Notes under the pieces: model-generated | Database searches by the model: none | What the model was told of the DNA's origin: nothing | Seen by the model: the letters and a program-made list of their open reading frames with translations, nothing else | Part shown: piece by piece, positions 1 through 8,621 of the stretch | How the letters are laid out: the number at the start of each line of letters is the position of its first letter | Numbering within the stretch: the stretch's first letter is position 1 | DNA from: JAFGOM01 sp964605795 | Lineage (GTDB): Archaea; Halobacteriota; Methanomicrobia; Methanomicrobiales; Methanospirillaceae | Reading direction: 5' to 3' | Length of the DNA: 64,000 nt | NCBI GenBank assembly: GCA_964605795.1 | Contig: CAZSDZ010000001.1 | Location: forward strand, 1 to 64,000 | Program-made: the position numbers and the translations under genes

Positions 1-370
1 TTTTTTGTATATTCTTGTATTCTCTGAATAATAGTATTCTGTTGCCGGTCATTGAAACTTCGCTCTGGTTATTCCAGATAATTCCGTCTGTATCTCAATT
101 ATTACATCAGGAAAACTGCTATCCCGGAATGATAAACCAAAAAAATGTACCTGCAGGGTAGCCGAAAGACAAGCACGTATTCCTGACAAGACCATAGAGA
201 GGATAGTCAAATAAACCCCGGCAGACGTAATACAACCATAAACCCGGGATTCAACCGCCAGGGGATTTGAATGAATGCATACTAAAAAACTGATGCATGA
301 AACCCTAATCTTCCGGGAAAAGAGGAAGGGAACCCGGAAAATGGTACCCCTTCTTACCTTATTCTTCTGA
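1..370. other. Intergenic left edge, no gene recognised
   Basis: I see no convincing gene in this stretch. A reverse-strand reading frame crosses it but overlaps the 3' part of the next gene and has no recognisable protein character, so I treat it as a shadow. The only structure seen is an inverted repeat, TTCCGGG at 311-317 with CCCGGAA at 333-339. It lies just beyond the stop codon of the minus-strand gene ending at 371 and could fold as a hairpin in its mRNA. Confidence 0.5.
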
Positions 371-880
371 TTATTCTTCTGAATAGGAACTGTTGCTATA
401 GTCTCCAATCTCATCTGCATGTGTTCTCGCATAATCCACGACAACACTGGTAACGGTCTCATTAACACCAAGTTGACTGAGTAATGATGATAGGAGGGAA
501 CCCGCGATTAATCCTTGTGTATCATCATCAATATCAGGTGCTGTCGTATTGGTCTCTGTTGAGTTATCGGCATAATAATCCTTCGCGGCAGCGATAACTG
601 CGGCTGTCTGCGTTTCATTTGCTCCGGATTGCTGCAACATCGAGGTAAGGAGTGATTCTGCCACCAGTAGCTGCATATCATCGCTGGTCATATTGACAGC
701 ATCATACTCATCGGTTTCGTTTGCTTCAATCTCTTCAATCGCATTCCCTTCGGTATCTTGTCCGGCAACAACGGTCTCATCCATATCCTCGGCATAGACC
801 ACCGTTCCAGCAGAAACCAGAAGGAGTGAAAGGAATAACCCATACATAACTATGTTCTGAATCGTTTTACACATCTGCAT
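371..880 (-). CDS. Secreted acidic protein with two internal repeats
   Basis: Function unknown. The ATG at 880 is chosen because GGAGGTG sits just upstream at good spacing; a longer frame opens at a TTG (916) but has no such site. The 169-residue product starts with a signal peptide (about residues 1-30, ending VVYA). The mature part is very acidic and carries several N-glycosylation sequons (NET, NMT, NTT, NSS). Two related segments, roughly residues 66-100 and 118-152, share the pattern D-x-Q-x-L-(V/I)-A-x-S-L-L-x-S-x-L, then G-x-NET. This suggests an internal duplication of a helical unit. It probably sits on or outside the cell surface. I recognise no family. The gene stands alone, facing away from nothing obvious in function. 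Confidence 0.75.
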   Translation of the reverse strand: MQMCKTIQNIVMYGLFLSLLLVSAGTVVYAEDMDETVVAGQDTEGNAIEEIEANETDEYDAVNMTSDDMQLLVAESLLTSMLQQSGANETQTAAVIAAAKDYYADNSTETNTTAPDIDDDTQGLIAGSLLSSLLSQLGVNETVTSVVVDYARTHADEIGDYSNSSYSEE

Positions 881-1071
881 ACAAAGCACCTCCGGTCTCT
901 TCACATGACCGGACAATATACGTTACCATAATACCTATTTATGTGAGACGAAACGATGCATCGTCACACTTTTTTCTCTGTTTTTTGCGACACTATTGCT
1001 CAAAAACAGAGGGTATTTGGAATATGCGGAAAGAAGAGAAGTTTGCGGGAATAGGAGAATAGACCTCTTGA

Positions 1072-1087
1072 TAAAAAAAGAAAAAAC
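1072..1087 (-). terminator. T-tract terminator after the RND exporter gene
   Basis: Read on the minus strand this is two runs of T (7 and 6) separated by one C, directly after the stop codon of the exporter gene. Archaeal polymerases terminate at such T-rich stretches without needing a hairpin. Assigned by position and composition only. Confidence 0.5.
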
Positions 1088-1088
1088 A

Positions 1089-3338
1089 TTATTCCTTGGG
1101 TGGATGAGGATGATGAAACACCTTCTCATCGATCTCCTCAACACCATGGATAATCTGATCAAGGAAGGAGAGGATCGCAGGCATGACAACGATCGCCCCG
1201 GTTAATGAGAAACCAACCACGATAATTGTGGAAAGACCGAAGTTACTGATTATCGGAAACGTTGCAAACAACAATGCGGAAAACCCAAAGAAGGTCGCAA
1301 GGCCTGATACGAGAATCGCAGAACCGATCTTGCGTACACTGTTCTTTATCGCAAGAATGGTGTTTGGCGTTTTTTCCTTCTCCTCAAGATACCGTTCCAT
1401 CACAAGGATCGTGTACTCGGCAGCAACACCAATGGTCATCGACCCGATACAAGCAGTAAGCGGATTGTAATCAATGCCAAAGAGATACAGGACAACCCCG
1501 TTCCATCCGACAATCGCAACAATCGGGACGATGGGAGAGACTGCATTGATGTTCCGATACACGATGATAAGGAAGACGACGACGAATAAAAATCCTAAAT
1601 ACGTCATCAGTTCTTTGCTCTCAACGATCTCCTCGATAAGCCGCGTGAATAACTCAAATGTTCCGGTCAGGCTTACCGTAATGCCGGGCGGTGGCGAGAG
1701 AAATGCCAGGTCTCCTTCAATCTGGTGTCGTAAGCCCTGCATTACCTCAGTCTCCATATCAACCGTAGAGATCTGGATGACCGTCTCAGTTCTTCCATAC
1801 ACAAACTGATCTCTCTGTTCTGCAGGGATGCGGCTTAACACCTGATCCAGCTCATACTGGGTCTGTGGCATGGTCCCGTTATTATAGAGCAGGATGTAAT
1901 CGACGATGCTTGCCGTATCGATAATTTTTGATTCTGATTCCTTCTCAAAATCGGTAAATTGTTCTATCCACCGCATGGTATCGATAGAAAGAACATCTGA
2001 ACCCGCAATCAGTATCGGGACGGTAGTGGTGGATCCTAAGACCCGTGTAACCTTCTCCATCGTTACCTTAGCCGGCATATCAGACGGAACAAAGGTGTTC
2101 TCATTGGTACTGACCGGCACCAGGGGATCTACCTGGATCCCGATAAATGCAATAAAAATAACCACGAGTAGTATCGGAACCGGGCGTCTGGCTATCCAGA
2201 CCGCGGATCTTGACAATCCGTTATCGATGACGTCAGCCATCTTTGATCTTCCATGACCCTTGGCCTTGTAGTTTGTCAGTACCGCAAAGAGAGGAATGCC
2301 CACGAGGGAACTGAGATAACAGAACATCACCCCGATAATGCTCACGAGTCCAAATCCCCATATCATGGGAACAGGGGAGATGTACATGGCTGCAAATCCT
2401 ACGGAAGTAGCAAGCATTGCATACATAACCGCGGGACCGGTCTTGGTGATGGTCGTAATGATAGCTTCGGGAAGAGGATGATCCCGGGCTTCCTCCTCAA
2501 GCCTTGATTGGATCTGGATAGCATAATCAACCCCGAGACCCAGCAGCACGGGAAATGCCGCAATAACCGTCATACTGATCCGGATACCAGAAAGTCCCAT
2601 GAATCCGAAGGTAAGGATAAGACCAATTGCCACTATCACGATGGGAAGGAATCGGTGATTCACATAACTAAAAAGGATTCCAAGAACAAGAATCATGAGA
2701 ATAAGGGCAGCGGCGATGAGTATACCCATTGATTTACTCATCTCTTCCTGCATCTCATCCTGAAAAGCAGACTCTCCGGTTATATCAATAGTCACACCGG
2801 GAGGGATATTCGTGCTATCGATAAAGGACCGGATATTGTCAAGAACGAACTTATTCCGTTCTTCGCTTAACCCTGGCTCTAAGGTGACCTGGGCCAGAGT
2901 CATCATATGTGAAGGGACGAGTCTGTTCTTGATGCTGTCAGGTATCTGTTCTTGTAATCGAGAAATCTCCTCTGAAGAACTTGGTAAAACCCCGTTATTT
3001 AAAGGTTTTATCACATCAACGATACTGGTTACCGAATCGACATACTGGAGGTTTCGTAATGCCGGTTCAATCGTGTCAAGATAGTGTAAAACGGTATAAC
3101 TTGTTGAATCCTCAGACTCAATGATGAAAATAACCGATTCTTTCTGGTAGATCCCAAGGTAATGGTCAAGTAGCATACCCCGGGGCGATTCCATATCAAT
3201 ATAAGTACTATTTCCGGTTTGCATCGAGAGCATCGTCATCCCGACAAGGGAGATAACCATTACCGCAAGAAAGACTTTCGATACCAGTCCGGGCCGGGAT
3301 ACGATAAGATTCGCAAGGCCTGAAAAAATAAAAACCAT
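1089..3338 (-). CDS. RND/MMPL-superfamily exporter (HAE3-like)
   Basis: The 749-residue protein has the duplicated architecture of archaeal and bacterial RND transporters that lack an outer-membrane partner. One N-terminal helix is followed by a large external loop (about residues 35-205) and a block of membrane helices (about 205-385), and the same plan is then repeated. The first helix block has GLGVDYAIQ, the usual TM4 motif with its acidic proton-relay residue. The second copy has GVAAEYTIL, where the Asp is replaced and only a Glu remains nearby. Substrate is unknown; hydrophobic or lipid-like compounds are typical for the family. A GAGGT site precedes the ATG at 3338. The gene follows a COG1361 envelope protein by 26 bases and a MarR gene lies upstream, which suggests a regulated export operon. 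Confidence 0.9.
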   Translation of the reverse strand: MVFIFSGLANLIVSRPGLVSKVFLAVMVISLVGMTMLSMQTGNSTYIDMESPRGMLLDHYLGIYQKESVIFIIESEDSTSYTVLHYLDTIEPALRNLQYVDSVTSIVDVIKPLNNGVLPSSSEEISRLQEQIPDSIKNRLVPSHMMTLAQVTLEPGLSEERNKFVLDNIRSFIDSTNIPPGVTIDITGESAFQDEMQEEMSKSMGILIAAALILMILVLGILFSYVNHRFLPIVIVAIGLILTFGFMGLSGIRISMTVIAAFPVLLGLGVDYAIQIQSRLEEEARDHPLPEAIITTITKTGPAVMYAMLATSVGFAAMYISPVPMIWGFGLVSIIGVMFCYLSSLVGIPLFAVLTNYKAKGHGRSKMADVIDNGLSRSAVWIARRPVPILLVVIFIAFIGIQVDPLVPVSTNENTFVPSDMPAKVTMEKVTRVLGSTTTVPILIAGSDVLSIDTMRWIEQFTDFEKESESKIIDTASIVDYILLYNNGTMPQTQYELDQVLSRIPAEQRDQFVYGRTETVIQISTVDMETEVMQGLRHQIEGDLAFLSPPPGITVSLTGTFELFTRLIEEIVESKELMTYLGFLFVVVFLIIVYRNINAVSPIVPIVAIVGWNGVVLYLFGIDYNPLTACIGSMTIGVAAEYTILVMERYLEEKEKTPNTILAIKNSVRKIGSAILVSGLATFFGFSALLFATFPIISNFGLSTIIVVGFSLTGAIVVMPAILSFLDQIIHGVEEIDEKVFHHPHPPKE

Positions 3339-3364
3339 GGGGTTACCTCACAATGACAGGAGGG

Positions 3365-4663
3365 TTATGCCTTCCGCTTGGTATAGATGTAATAACCGGC
3401 CCCGAGGATGATGATAACAAGCAATGCAATAACAATCGGGTTGCCGAGAACAGATCCAATCCCCTGGTTTGTGGTTACGTTGACCGGGACCTTGATCGTA
3501 TCTGATATCTGGCTGTCATCGAGGGCATCGCGGTACTTAATCTCAGAGTCAAGGGCATATTCTTTCACCGTTGCCCCGCCATCGACAGATACCTTAAAAT
3601 TGGCGATACCGGTCTCCCCGGGTTTCAGATCGCCGATGTATGAGAGATCATCAGCACTGGAGAACGGATCAACGGCACTTAACCGAACCTCTGCCCCGTA
3701 AATGGGAACAGAACCATCATTCCGGTATGCTATCTCGATAACCCCTTTCTGACCGGGATTCATCTCTGCCGGCGGGCTGGTTATCATGAAATCAACCTTG
3801 TTGCCGACAGAAATTCCAAAGGTTTTTACGGGCGTATCAACGGTCTCACCATCAGCATTTTCGTAGGTAACGAAAAGGCAGACCGGGTAATTCTGGGGCT
3901 CAGCATCCTTTGCAACTGATATCTTGTACTTCGCAGTTATGGTATCCCCGGGGTTAAAGGTTCCCAGGAATACATCACTGGTAACAGGGATAACCGGTGA
4001 ATTTTCATTTCTGACAAGTTTTGCAACTGCATTCTTACCGGCATCTGCACCGGAATTCTGTATAGTAAGGGTGATAAAACCGGAGCTTCCGGCGCTGATG
4101 CCATCCGCTAAAACATCTTTTATATCCAGATTTATGGCAGACCGGACCACGAACGGCAGATCAAGATCCACCTTCTTATCCACATACCGGTAGATGATAC
4201 TGTCTGTCCCTATCTGTTCTGCACTCTCAAGGTACTTGTAATCAAGAACTACCGGAAGGGTATACTGTCCCGCCTGAGCATCATCAGGTATGCGAACCTC
4301 AAATGTTGCCGTTGCACTGTTGGATCCTAAAATATCTCCTATCATCTGGGGATCTGATTTTACCAGTACCGGGCTCTCCCCAGGGAGAAGGGAGACGGTA
4401 ACCATCTTTGCGGTGCTTGATTTGTCATCGGTCTCAACGATACCTGACTGGACCAGTTTTATCTGGTCAAGTCCGCTGTTTCGAAGCTGGATGGTGAGGG
4501 GAACGGTCGTTCCGGGAATAAACTCGTTATTTCCATCGATACTAACCGATAAATCAGGAGAGCCTGACAGGTATTTCGTTCCGGCAGAAACCGGGGCAGA
4601 GAAGAGTGATACACAAAGGAGGCATGCGACTGTCAGGAGCAGCAACCGATAGGATCTCTTCAT
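3365..4663 (-). CDS. COG1361-type surface protein with C-terminal anchor
   Basis: This 432-residue protein has an N-terminal signal peptide (about 1-27, ending PVSA). Several Ig-like/CARDB-type beta domains follow, with recurring phrases such as 'LRNSG', 'IQNSGADAGKNAV' and 'YRNDGSVPIYG', each followed by a 'PG(D/E)T' turn. It ends with one transmembrane helix (about 405-427) and a basic TKRKA tail, so the bulk faces outward and is membrane anchored. COG1361 proteins are common in methanogen envelopes and their biochemical role is not settled. The strong site GGAGGAT just before the ATG supports the start. Its pairing with the RND exporter 26 bases downstream suggests it is an accessory envelope subunit of that pump. 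A similar protein at 8622 is paired with an ABC exporter instead. Confidence 0.85.
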   Translation of the reverse strand: MKRSYRLLLLTVACLLCVSLFSAPVSAGTKYLSGSPDLSVSIDGNNEFIPGTTVPLTIQLRNSGLDQIKLVQSGIVETDDKSSTAKMVTVSLLPGESPVLVKSDPQMIGDILGSNSATATFEVRIPDDAQAGQYTLPVVLDYKYLESAEQIGTDSIIYRYVDKKVDLDLPFVVRSAINLDIKDVLADGISAGSSGFITLTIQNSGADAGKNAVAKLVRNENSPVIPVTSDVFLGTFNPGDTITAKYKISVAKDAEPQNYPVCLFVTYENADGETVDTPVKTFGISVGNKVDFMITSPPAEMNPGQKGVIEIAYRNDGSVPIYGAEVRLSAVDPFSSADDLSYIGDLKPGETGIANFKVSVDGGATVKEYALDSEIKYRDALDDSQISDTIKVPVNVTTNQGIGSVLGNPIVIALLVIIILGAGYYIYTKRKA

Positions 4664-4718
4664 GCTATCCTCCGTGCTCTCACACCAGTTATTCTTCTTT
4701 CAAATCCATTCTGCATTC

Positions 4719-4732
4719 GCAGTATATAATCA
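4719..4732 (-). promoter_or_regulatory. TATA box for the COG1361-RND operon
   Basis: On the minus strand the sequence reads GATTATATACTG. A start site about 25 bases downstream would give a short leader carrying the GGAGGAT ribosome-binding site of the gene starting at 4663. It lies between that gene and the MarR gene, so the exporter operon can be transcribed independently of the regulator. Confidence 0.5.
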
Positions 4733-4869
4733 CATTTTTTCATGTTTTACACCAATTTAGTAGGTTACGATACATACCCTTTTTCATAGGAGATGTTTTT
4801 TTGTTTGTACTCGATCTTCTTGGTATCCAGTCTTGTTTCGATCGTACGATAAAGGATTGTTCTCCTGAT

Positions 4870-5343
4870 TTACTTAATTCTGGAGACAATTTTTACCACC
4901 GTCTCCCCTGAAGAACAAAGAGCCTGTATGTCAGAATCAGGAAGGTTCGAGAGGAGGATCCTCATCTTCTCCCGAATCCTGTTCTGTACAGATTCCAGTC
5001 TCTTCTTTCCTGATTCAGAGATGGCAATGTTGATTACCCGGCGATCATCAGGATTGTAATGACGTTCCACAAGCCCTTCCTGCACAAGGGAGTCAACAAG
5101 AGCTGTCATGTAGGGTTTTGAGATAAACAGTTTTTTACCTAAAACCGACATCGGAAGCATAGGTGTGTGGCATAACTGAAACATAAGCCGGAACTGTGCC
5201 TGCTGGATGCCGGTAAGTCCCTCACACTCAGCCCATATCAGTTTTTCATGATAAAATTCTATCATGTGCATGAGCACATCTAATGCCCGTTCACGTATTG
5301 TCTCATCCATTGTTTCGATCTGCAGTAGCTGGTTTTCGTTCAA
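4870..5343 (-). CDS. MarR-family transcriptional regulator
   Basis: The 157-residue product has the MarR fold: a helical N-terminal dimerisation region, then a winged helix with 'QFRLMFQLCHTPMLPMSVLGKKLFIS', a recognition helix near 'KPYMTALVDSLVQEGLVER', and the wing 'DDRRVINIAIS'. MarR proteins usually repress nearby efflux genes and release DNA when they bind small aromatic or amphipathic ligands. The gene sits upstream of, and in the same direction as, the COG1361 and RND genes, so local control of the pump is the natural inference. The first codon is taken as TTG (5343); an in-frame ATG at 5310 would remove 11 residues. An inverted repeat overlapping its TATA box suggests autoregulation. 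Confidence 0.88.
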   Translation of the reverse strand: MNENQLLQIETMDETIRERALDVLMHMIEFYHEKLIWAECEGLTGIQQAQFRLMFQLCHTPMLPMSVLGKKLFISKPYMTALVDSLVQEGLVERHYNPDDRRVINIAISESGKKRLESVQNRIREKMRILLSNLPDSDIQALCSSGETVVKIVSRIK

Positions 5344-5367
5344 CGAATAAATAGTTTTCTTTTTGAA

Positions 5368-5389
5368 CTGTTTTTATAGTGAATTATAA
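5368..5389 (-). promoter_or_regulatory. MarR gene promoter with overlapping inverted repeat
   Basis: On the minus strand CACTATAAAAACAG looks like a TATA box about 30 bases before the MarR start. It overlaps the inverted repeat TTATA-GTGAAT-TATAA (5374-5389). A dimeric repressor bound here would block TBP, which fits autorepression by the MarR protein. The binding protein is an inference. Confidence 0.45.
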
Positions 5390-5495
5390 TCAGATAACAC
5401 AAGGAACAGAGCATCTTCCCTGTTTGACGCGAGAATGAAGAAAGTACTATCCAGTCGGGCACCGTGTTGGCGGCCGTTTCCAGGCGGGACAGGTA

Positions 5496-5514
5496 GTTCT
5501 AAAAAAAACAGAAC
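5496..5514 (-). terminator. Hairpin/T-tract terminator after the 5521 gene
   Basis: On the minus strand GTTCT and AGAAC flank an eight-base T run, just past the stop codon of the gene at 5521-6072. The combination of short stem and T tract is a plausible terminator. Confidence 0.5.
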
Positions 5515-5520
5515 GAAATG

Positions 5521-6072
5521 TTACCCCTCCTGCTTCATGACGATAGCCATATTGTCTTTCCATTGGATAAAACACGTCGTATTAGCGATTATGTCTCCCG
5601 ATATCGCATCCCTGGCATCAAGGGTTATTGTTATCGTATCAGGCAGTACTGGAATCACCGGATCCGGGTTTGGGTATGACCAGTACAGGGAAACGCTCCG
5701 GGTACTGGTACTGCTCCCGAGATCCTGAACCTGATAGAGAGGGGCCTCCCAACTCATAAACCGGCCAGCGGTCGTGTTCCACTCATACCGTATCTTTTCT
5801 GGCGGGACCCCTAGAGTCCAGTTAACCGTCAGGTTGATCCCGGGGACCGAAGAGATGGCTGCTGTGTACTCTCGCGGATATGCATCAAGAGAAAGGGAAT
5901 ATGTCACCGGAGAAGAGACCGGAACAGAATCGTCAGGCGGGGCGACTGCAGAGCACGGCAGGACCATGAGGAATAACCATATAATCATGGATATCAGTTC
6001 CCGGCGTCTTATCTGTCTCATAGAGACATTCCACTGCTGTATCATACTTCTCATATCCATTGTGCAGAACAT
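5521..6072 (-). CDS. Secreted or membrane-anchored hypothetical protein
   Basis: I do not recognise a family. The 183-residue product has a basic N-terminal stretch with 'RQIRRREL' followed by a hydrophobic segment (about residues 27-45, 'MIIWLFLMVLPCSAVA') that looks like a late signal peptide or anchor. The remainder is beta-rich, with 'YSLSLDAYPREYTAAI', several Asn-x-Thr sequons and a Pro-rich turn 'SYPNPDPVIPVLPD', suggesting a single Ig- or PKD-like extracellular domain. The annotated start is the furthest ATG, preceded by AAGGA; a later Met (about residue 18) would leave a more usual signal peptide. It stands between the MarR gene and a divergent metallo-hydrolase, with no clear functional partner. 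Confidence 0.6.
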   Translation of the reverse strand: MFCTMDMRSMIQQWNVSMRQIRRRELISMIIWLFLMVLPCSAVAPPDDSVPVSSPVTYSLSLDAYPREYTAAISSVPGINLTVNWTLGVPPEKIRYEWNTTAGRFMSWEAPLYQVQDLGSSTSTRSVSLYWSYPNPDPVIPVLPDTITITLDARDAISGDIIANTTCFIQWKDNMAIVMKQEG

Positions 6073-6217
6073 GGGATATTCCTTCTTCTGATATGTCTGG
6101 GGTCAGGGATTTTGGAATTGCACTGCCATCACCCTGACCTTCCGGGTGGCTATTCCAGCCAACAGTATATAAGACCGGTGCAAAAAAAGTCATACTACAT
6201 GGGATTGATTGTATAGT

Positions 6218-6979
6218 ATGCATGATGTGACGATCCGCCTTCTCGGAACCAACGGGTGGTACGCAACAAAAACCGGAAATACTCTCTGTATTCTCATCAC
6301 CACACAGAACACAACCATCATTCTTGATGCAGGTGACGGGATCCATAAGATTCCGGATCTCATCCCTGACATCCAGTCACCGGTTCACCTCTTCCTCTCC
6401 CACCTGCACCTGGATCACATCGTGGGTCTGCATACCCTTGCCAGATGCTCCTTTCCCGGAGGTCTGACAATCTACGGACCACCCGGAACAGGAGACGTGT
6501 TGTCCCGTTTCATTGATCGCCCGTTTACGATACCCATTGCGGATCTCTCCTACCCGGTACAGATACGGGAACTCCCCCCCGGGGAGTCACGGCTTCCCTT
6601 TCCGGTAACTACCGGGTACCTGAATCACACCCAGCCGGTCTATGGATACCGGTTTGATCTCGGTCCCATCATCACGTTCTGCACCGATACTGGTTTATGC
6701 AATACCATCCTTACGCTCGCAGCAGGTGCGGATCTGCTCATATCTGAGTGTTCCAACCTCCCGGGCAGCATACAGGAGGATGGTCCTCATCTCAACCCTG
6801 AATCTGCGATCAGGTATGCAGAATTGGCAAAAGCAAAACAACTCCTCCTGGTTCATTTTGCTGCAGACCTCTATACAACACTCGAGCAACGATACCAGAT
6901 AAAAACGATAAAGACACGTATTCCCACACTCATCATCGGCGAGGACGACCTGGAGATTATACTCTCCTGCTTACACTAA
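6218..6979 (+). CDS. MBL-fold metallo-hydrolase, RNase Z-like
   Basis: The 253-residue protein begins with 'VTIRLLGTNG', typical of the beta-lactamase fold of the RNase Z/ElaC branch. It has the zinc motif 'HLHLDH' (H-x-H-x-D-H), a downstream 'GYLNHTQPVYGYRF' segment with the family His, 'TDTG' with the bridging Asp, and 'LLLVHF' near the end with the last zinc-binding His. It lacks the long exosite arm of true tRNase Z, so it may be a phosphodiesterase of another kind (tRNA 3' processing, cyclic nucleotide or other phosphoester). I start at the ATG at 6218; an in-frame TTG lies three codons earlier. No operon partners: neighbours are on the other strand or well separated. Confidence 0.8.
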   Translation: MHDVTIRLLGTNGWYATKTGNTLCILITTQNTTIILDAGDGIHKIPDLIPDIQSPVHLFLSHLHLDHIVGLHTLARCSFPGGLTIYGPPGTGDVLSRFIDRPFTIPIADLSYPVQIRELPPGESRLPFPVTTGYLNHTQPVYGYRFDLGPIITFCTDTGLCNTILTLAAGADLLISECSNLPGSIQEDGPHLNPESAIRYAELAKAKQLLLVHFAADLYTTLEQRYQIKTIKTRIPTLIIGEDDLEIILSCLH

Positions 6980-7214
6980 ATCCTGATTCATTCAGCTTTT
7001 AAAAGAGAAGCAGCGTTTATTCAAACGATGACATTGAGGTGCCATACAGACAGCATCTGACTGATGATTCCAGTACAGGAGATGTGATTGTAAATACAGG
7101 TTATTCCGGTAAAGAAGGGAGTTCTATCACCAGGCATTGATCGTACAACCACCCATTATCATCCCTGACAGACCTGCTGCAGCAGGGTAGGGATAATACT
7201 GGCCGGTACCTGCT

Positions 7215-8264
7215 TTAGTTAGGAAAAACCGGTTTTCCAAAAAAGTCTGATATCTCAAACCAGACCTCGATGACCTCCCCGCTCTCTTTCAGAATGACCT
7301 CCTGCAGATCATACCGGTTCAGATCGTCTGATATGAGATATTGAACCCCTTTCTCCCAGTCAGTATCCATCTCTCCATAATATAATGAGATCCAGTATGA
7401 CTCTGCGATGATACCCTCCATTGTACTCTCTGCCCCAAGAATAATAACTGCTGCTTCCCGGGATGATCCATCTCCCCCTGCAAATGTTACATTACCGGTA
7501 CTGGATATATCCTGTGGTACCTCCGATGATACCTTCGTGATAACACGGTCCCGGCTTTTTTGTACGCCGGTATATTCCGGGTCAATCTCCAGGGCACGGT
7601 CATACGATTCGATGGCTTTCTCATACTCGCCAAGGAACTCAAGAGCGAGTCCCCGCCCGTACCATGCCCGTTCATTGTAGGGAGAAAGAATAATCCCTTC
7701 GTCAAATGCGGCAGATGCATCCTCATACCGATCAAGGATAAGGAGGTCATCACCTTTCGCAAACCATGCAGCTGCGTTGTCAGGATCGATCATGATGGAC
7801 CTGTTAAAGGAATCGATGGCGTCTTCGTACAAAAGAAGATCAGATAATGCAAGTCCCCTGCCATACCATGCCGGAGCATAATCAGGATTAATCATGACTG
7901 ACTGATTAAATGCATGAAAGGCTTCTTCATACTGAGAAAGAAAGGAAAATACACCCCCTTTACTGAACCAGGCCATGGCATCTGCAGGATCCTGTAATAG
8001 CACCTCATCGTATGCTGTTAAGGCCTCCTCATACCTATCAAGCTGAAAGAGGGCAGATGCATACCCATACCACGCTGCCGCGTTTTTTTGATCAATCCGG
8101 ATTGACTGATTAAATGCCAGAGCTGCCTCATGATAATTGCCACCATTATAATAATCCATTCCCTTATCAAACCACATATCTGCCGTTTCTGCAGCTACAG
8201 ACCCCCCGCATACCACGATACACAGCACCAGTACCAGCACCAGCAGATGAAAAAGACGGTTCAT
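7215..8264 (-). CDS. Secreted TPR-repeat protein
   Basis: The 349-residue protein has a clear signal peptide (about 1-25, ending VAAET) and then roughly six consecutive 34-residue tetratricopeptide repeats (about residues 27-235). These are recognisable by 'AWYGYASALFQLDRYEEALTAYDEVLLQDP' type units with repeated 'AW(Y/F)', 'GRGLAL', and 'A(I/L)xIDP(D/E)' positions. The C-terminal 100 residues are a separate domain with 'VQYLISDDLNRYD' and 'VIEVWFEISDFFGKPVFPN'. TPR arrays act as protein-binding scaffolds; the exported location points to an envelope role. It is transcribed away from the COG1361-ABC export operon across a 357-base spacer, so a link to it is only positional. Confidence 0.85.
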   Translation of the reverse strand: MNRLFHLLVLVLVLCIVVCGGSVAAETADMWFDKGMDYYNGGNYHEAALAFNQSIRIDQKNAAAWYGYASALFQLDRYEEALTAYDEVLLQDPADAMAWFSKGGVFSFLSQYEEAFHAFNQSVMINPDYAPAWYGRGLALSDLLLYEDAIDSFNRSIMIDPDNAAAWFAKGDDLLILDRYEDASAAFDEGIILSPYNERAWYGRGLALEFLGEYEKAIESYDRALEIDPEYTGVQKSRDRVITKVSSEVPQDISSTGNVTFAGGDGSSREAAVIILGAESTMEGIIAESYWISLYYGEMDTDWEKGVQYLISDDLNRYDLQEVILKESGEVIEVWFEISDFFGKPVFPN

Positions 8265-8621
8265 AAGAGAGGATTGATCAATTCACCTAATAAAGTACGG
8301 TCCATATCAATCTCTACCCAGGATAAACCCGAATTATCAATGAAATCCATAAAAGTCTCCTTATTTTTTTATCTGACTAATTTGGGGAAATTTATTACAA
8401 AAAAATGCACAGATACAGCCAACCATTCAGAAGGGTCCTGGTGATCCCATGATAACCGGTTTTGAACAGATTAAAAAGTACTGGGTACACAATACAAATA
8501 TGGATCCATCTCCTGGTATCATCCTTGAAGTTTTACAGGGAATTGGTAACCTGGTTATGTATACAAAGTGAGTATCCGACCGCCAGGCAGCACTCCTGTT
8601 TGGTAAAAAAAAAGATCAACC
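8265..8621. other. Divergent intergenic region, TPR gene versus COG1361 gene
   Basis: This spacer must hold the promoters of two divergent genes but I see no convincing coding frame. It is AT-rich around 8350-8410 with a T-rich stretch near 8355-8370 and an A run at 8398-8405. No strong canonical TATA box or palindrome stands out. Confidence 0.4.

Noticed and set aside
49..471. A 140-residue reverse-strand frame at the left edge.
   Set aside because: It overlaps 100 bases of the better-supported acidic secreted gene and shows no ribosome-binding site, signal peptide or domain.
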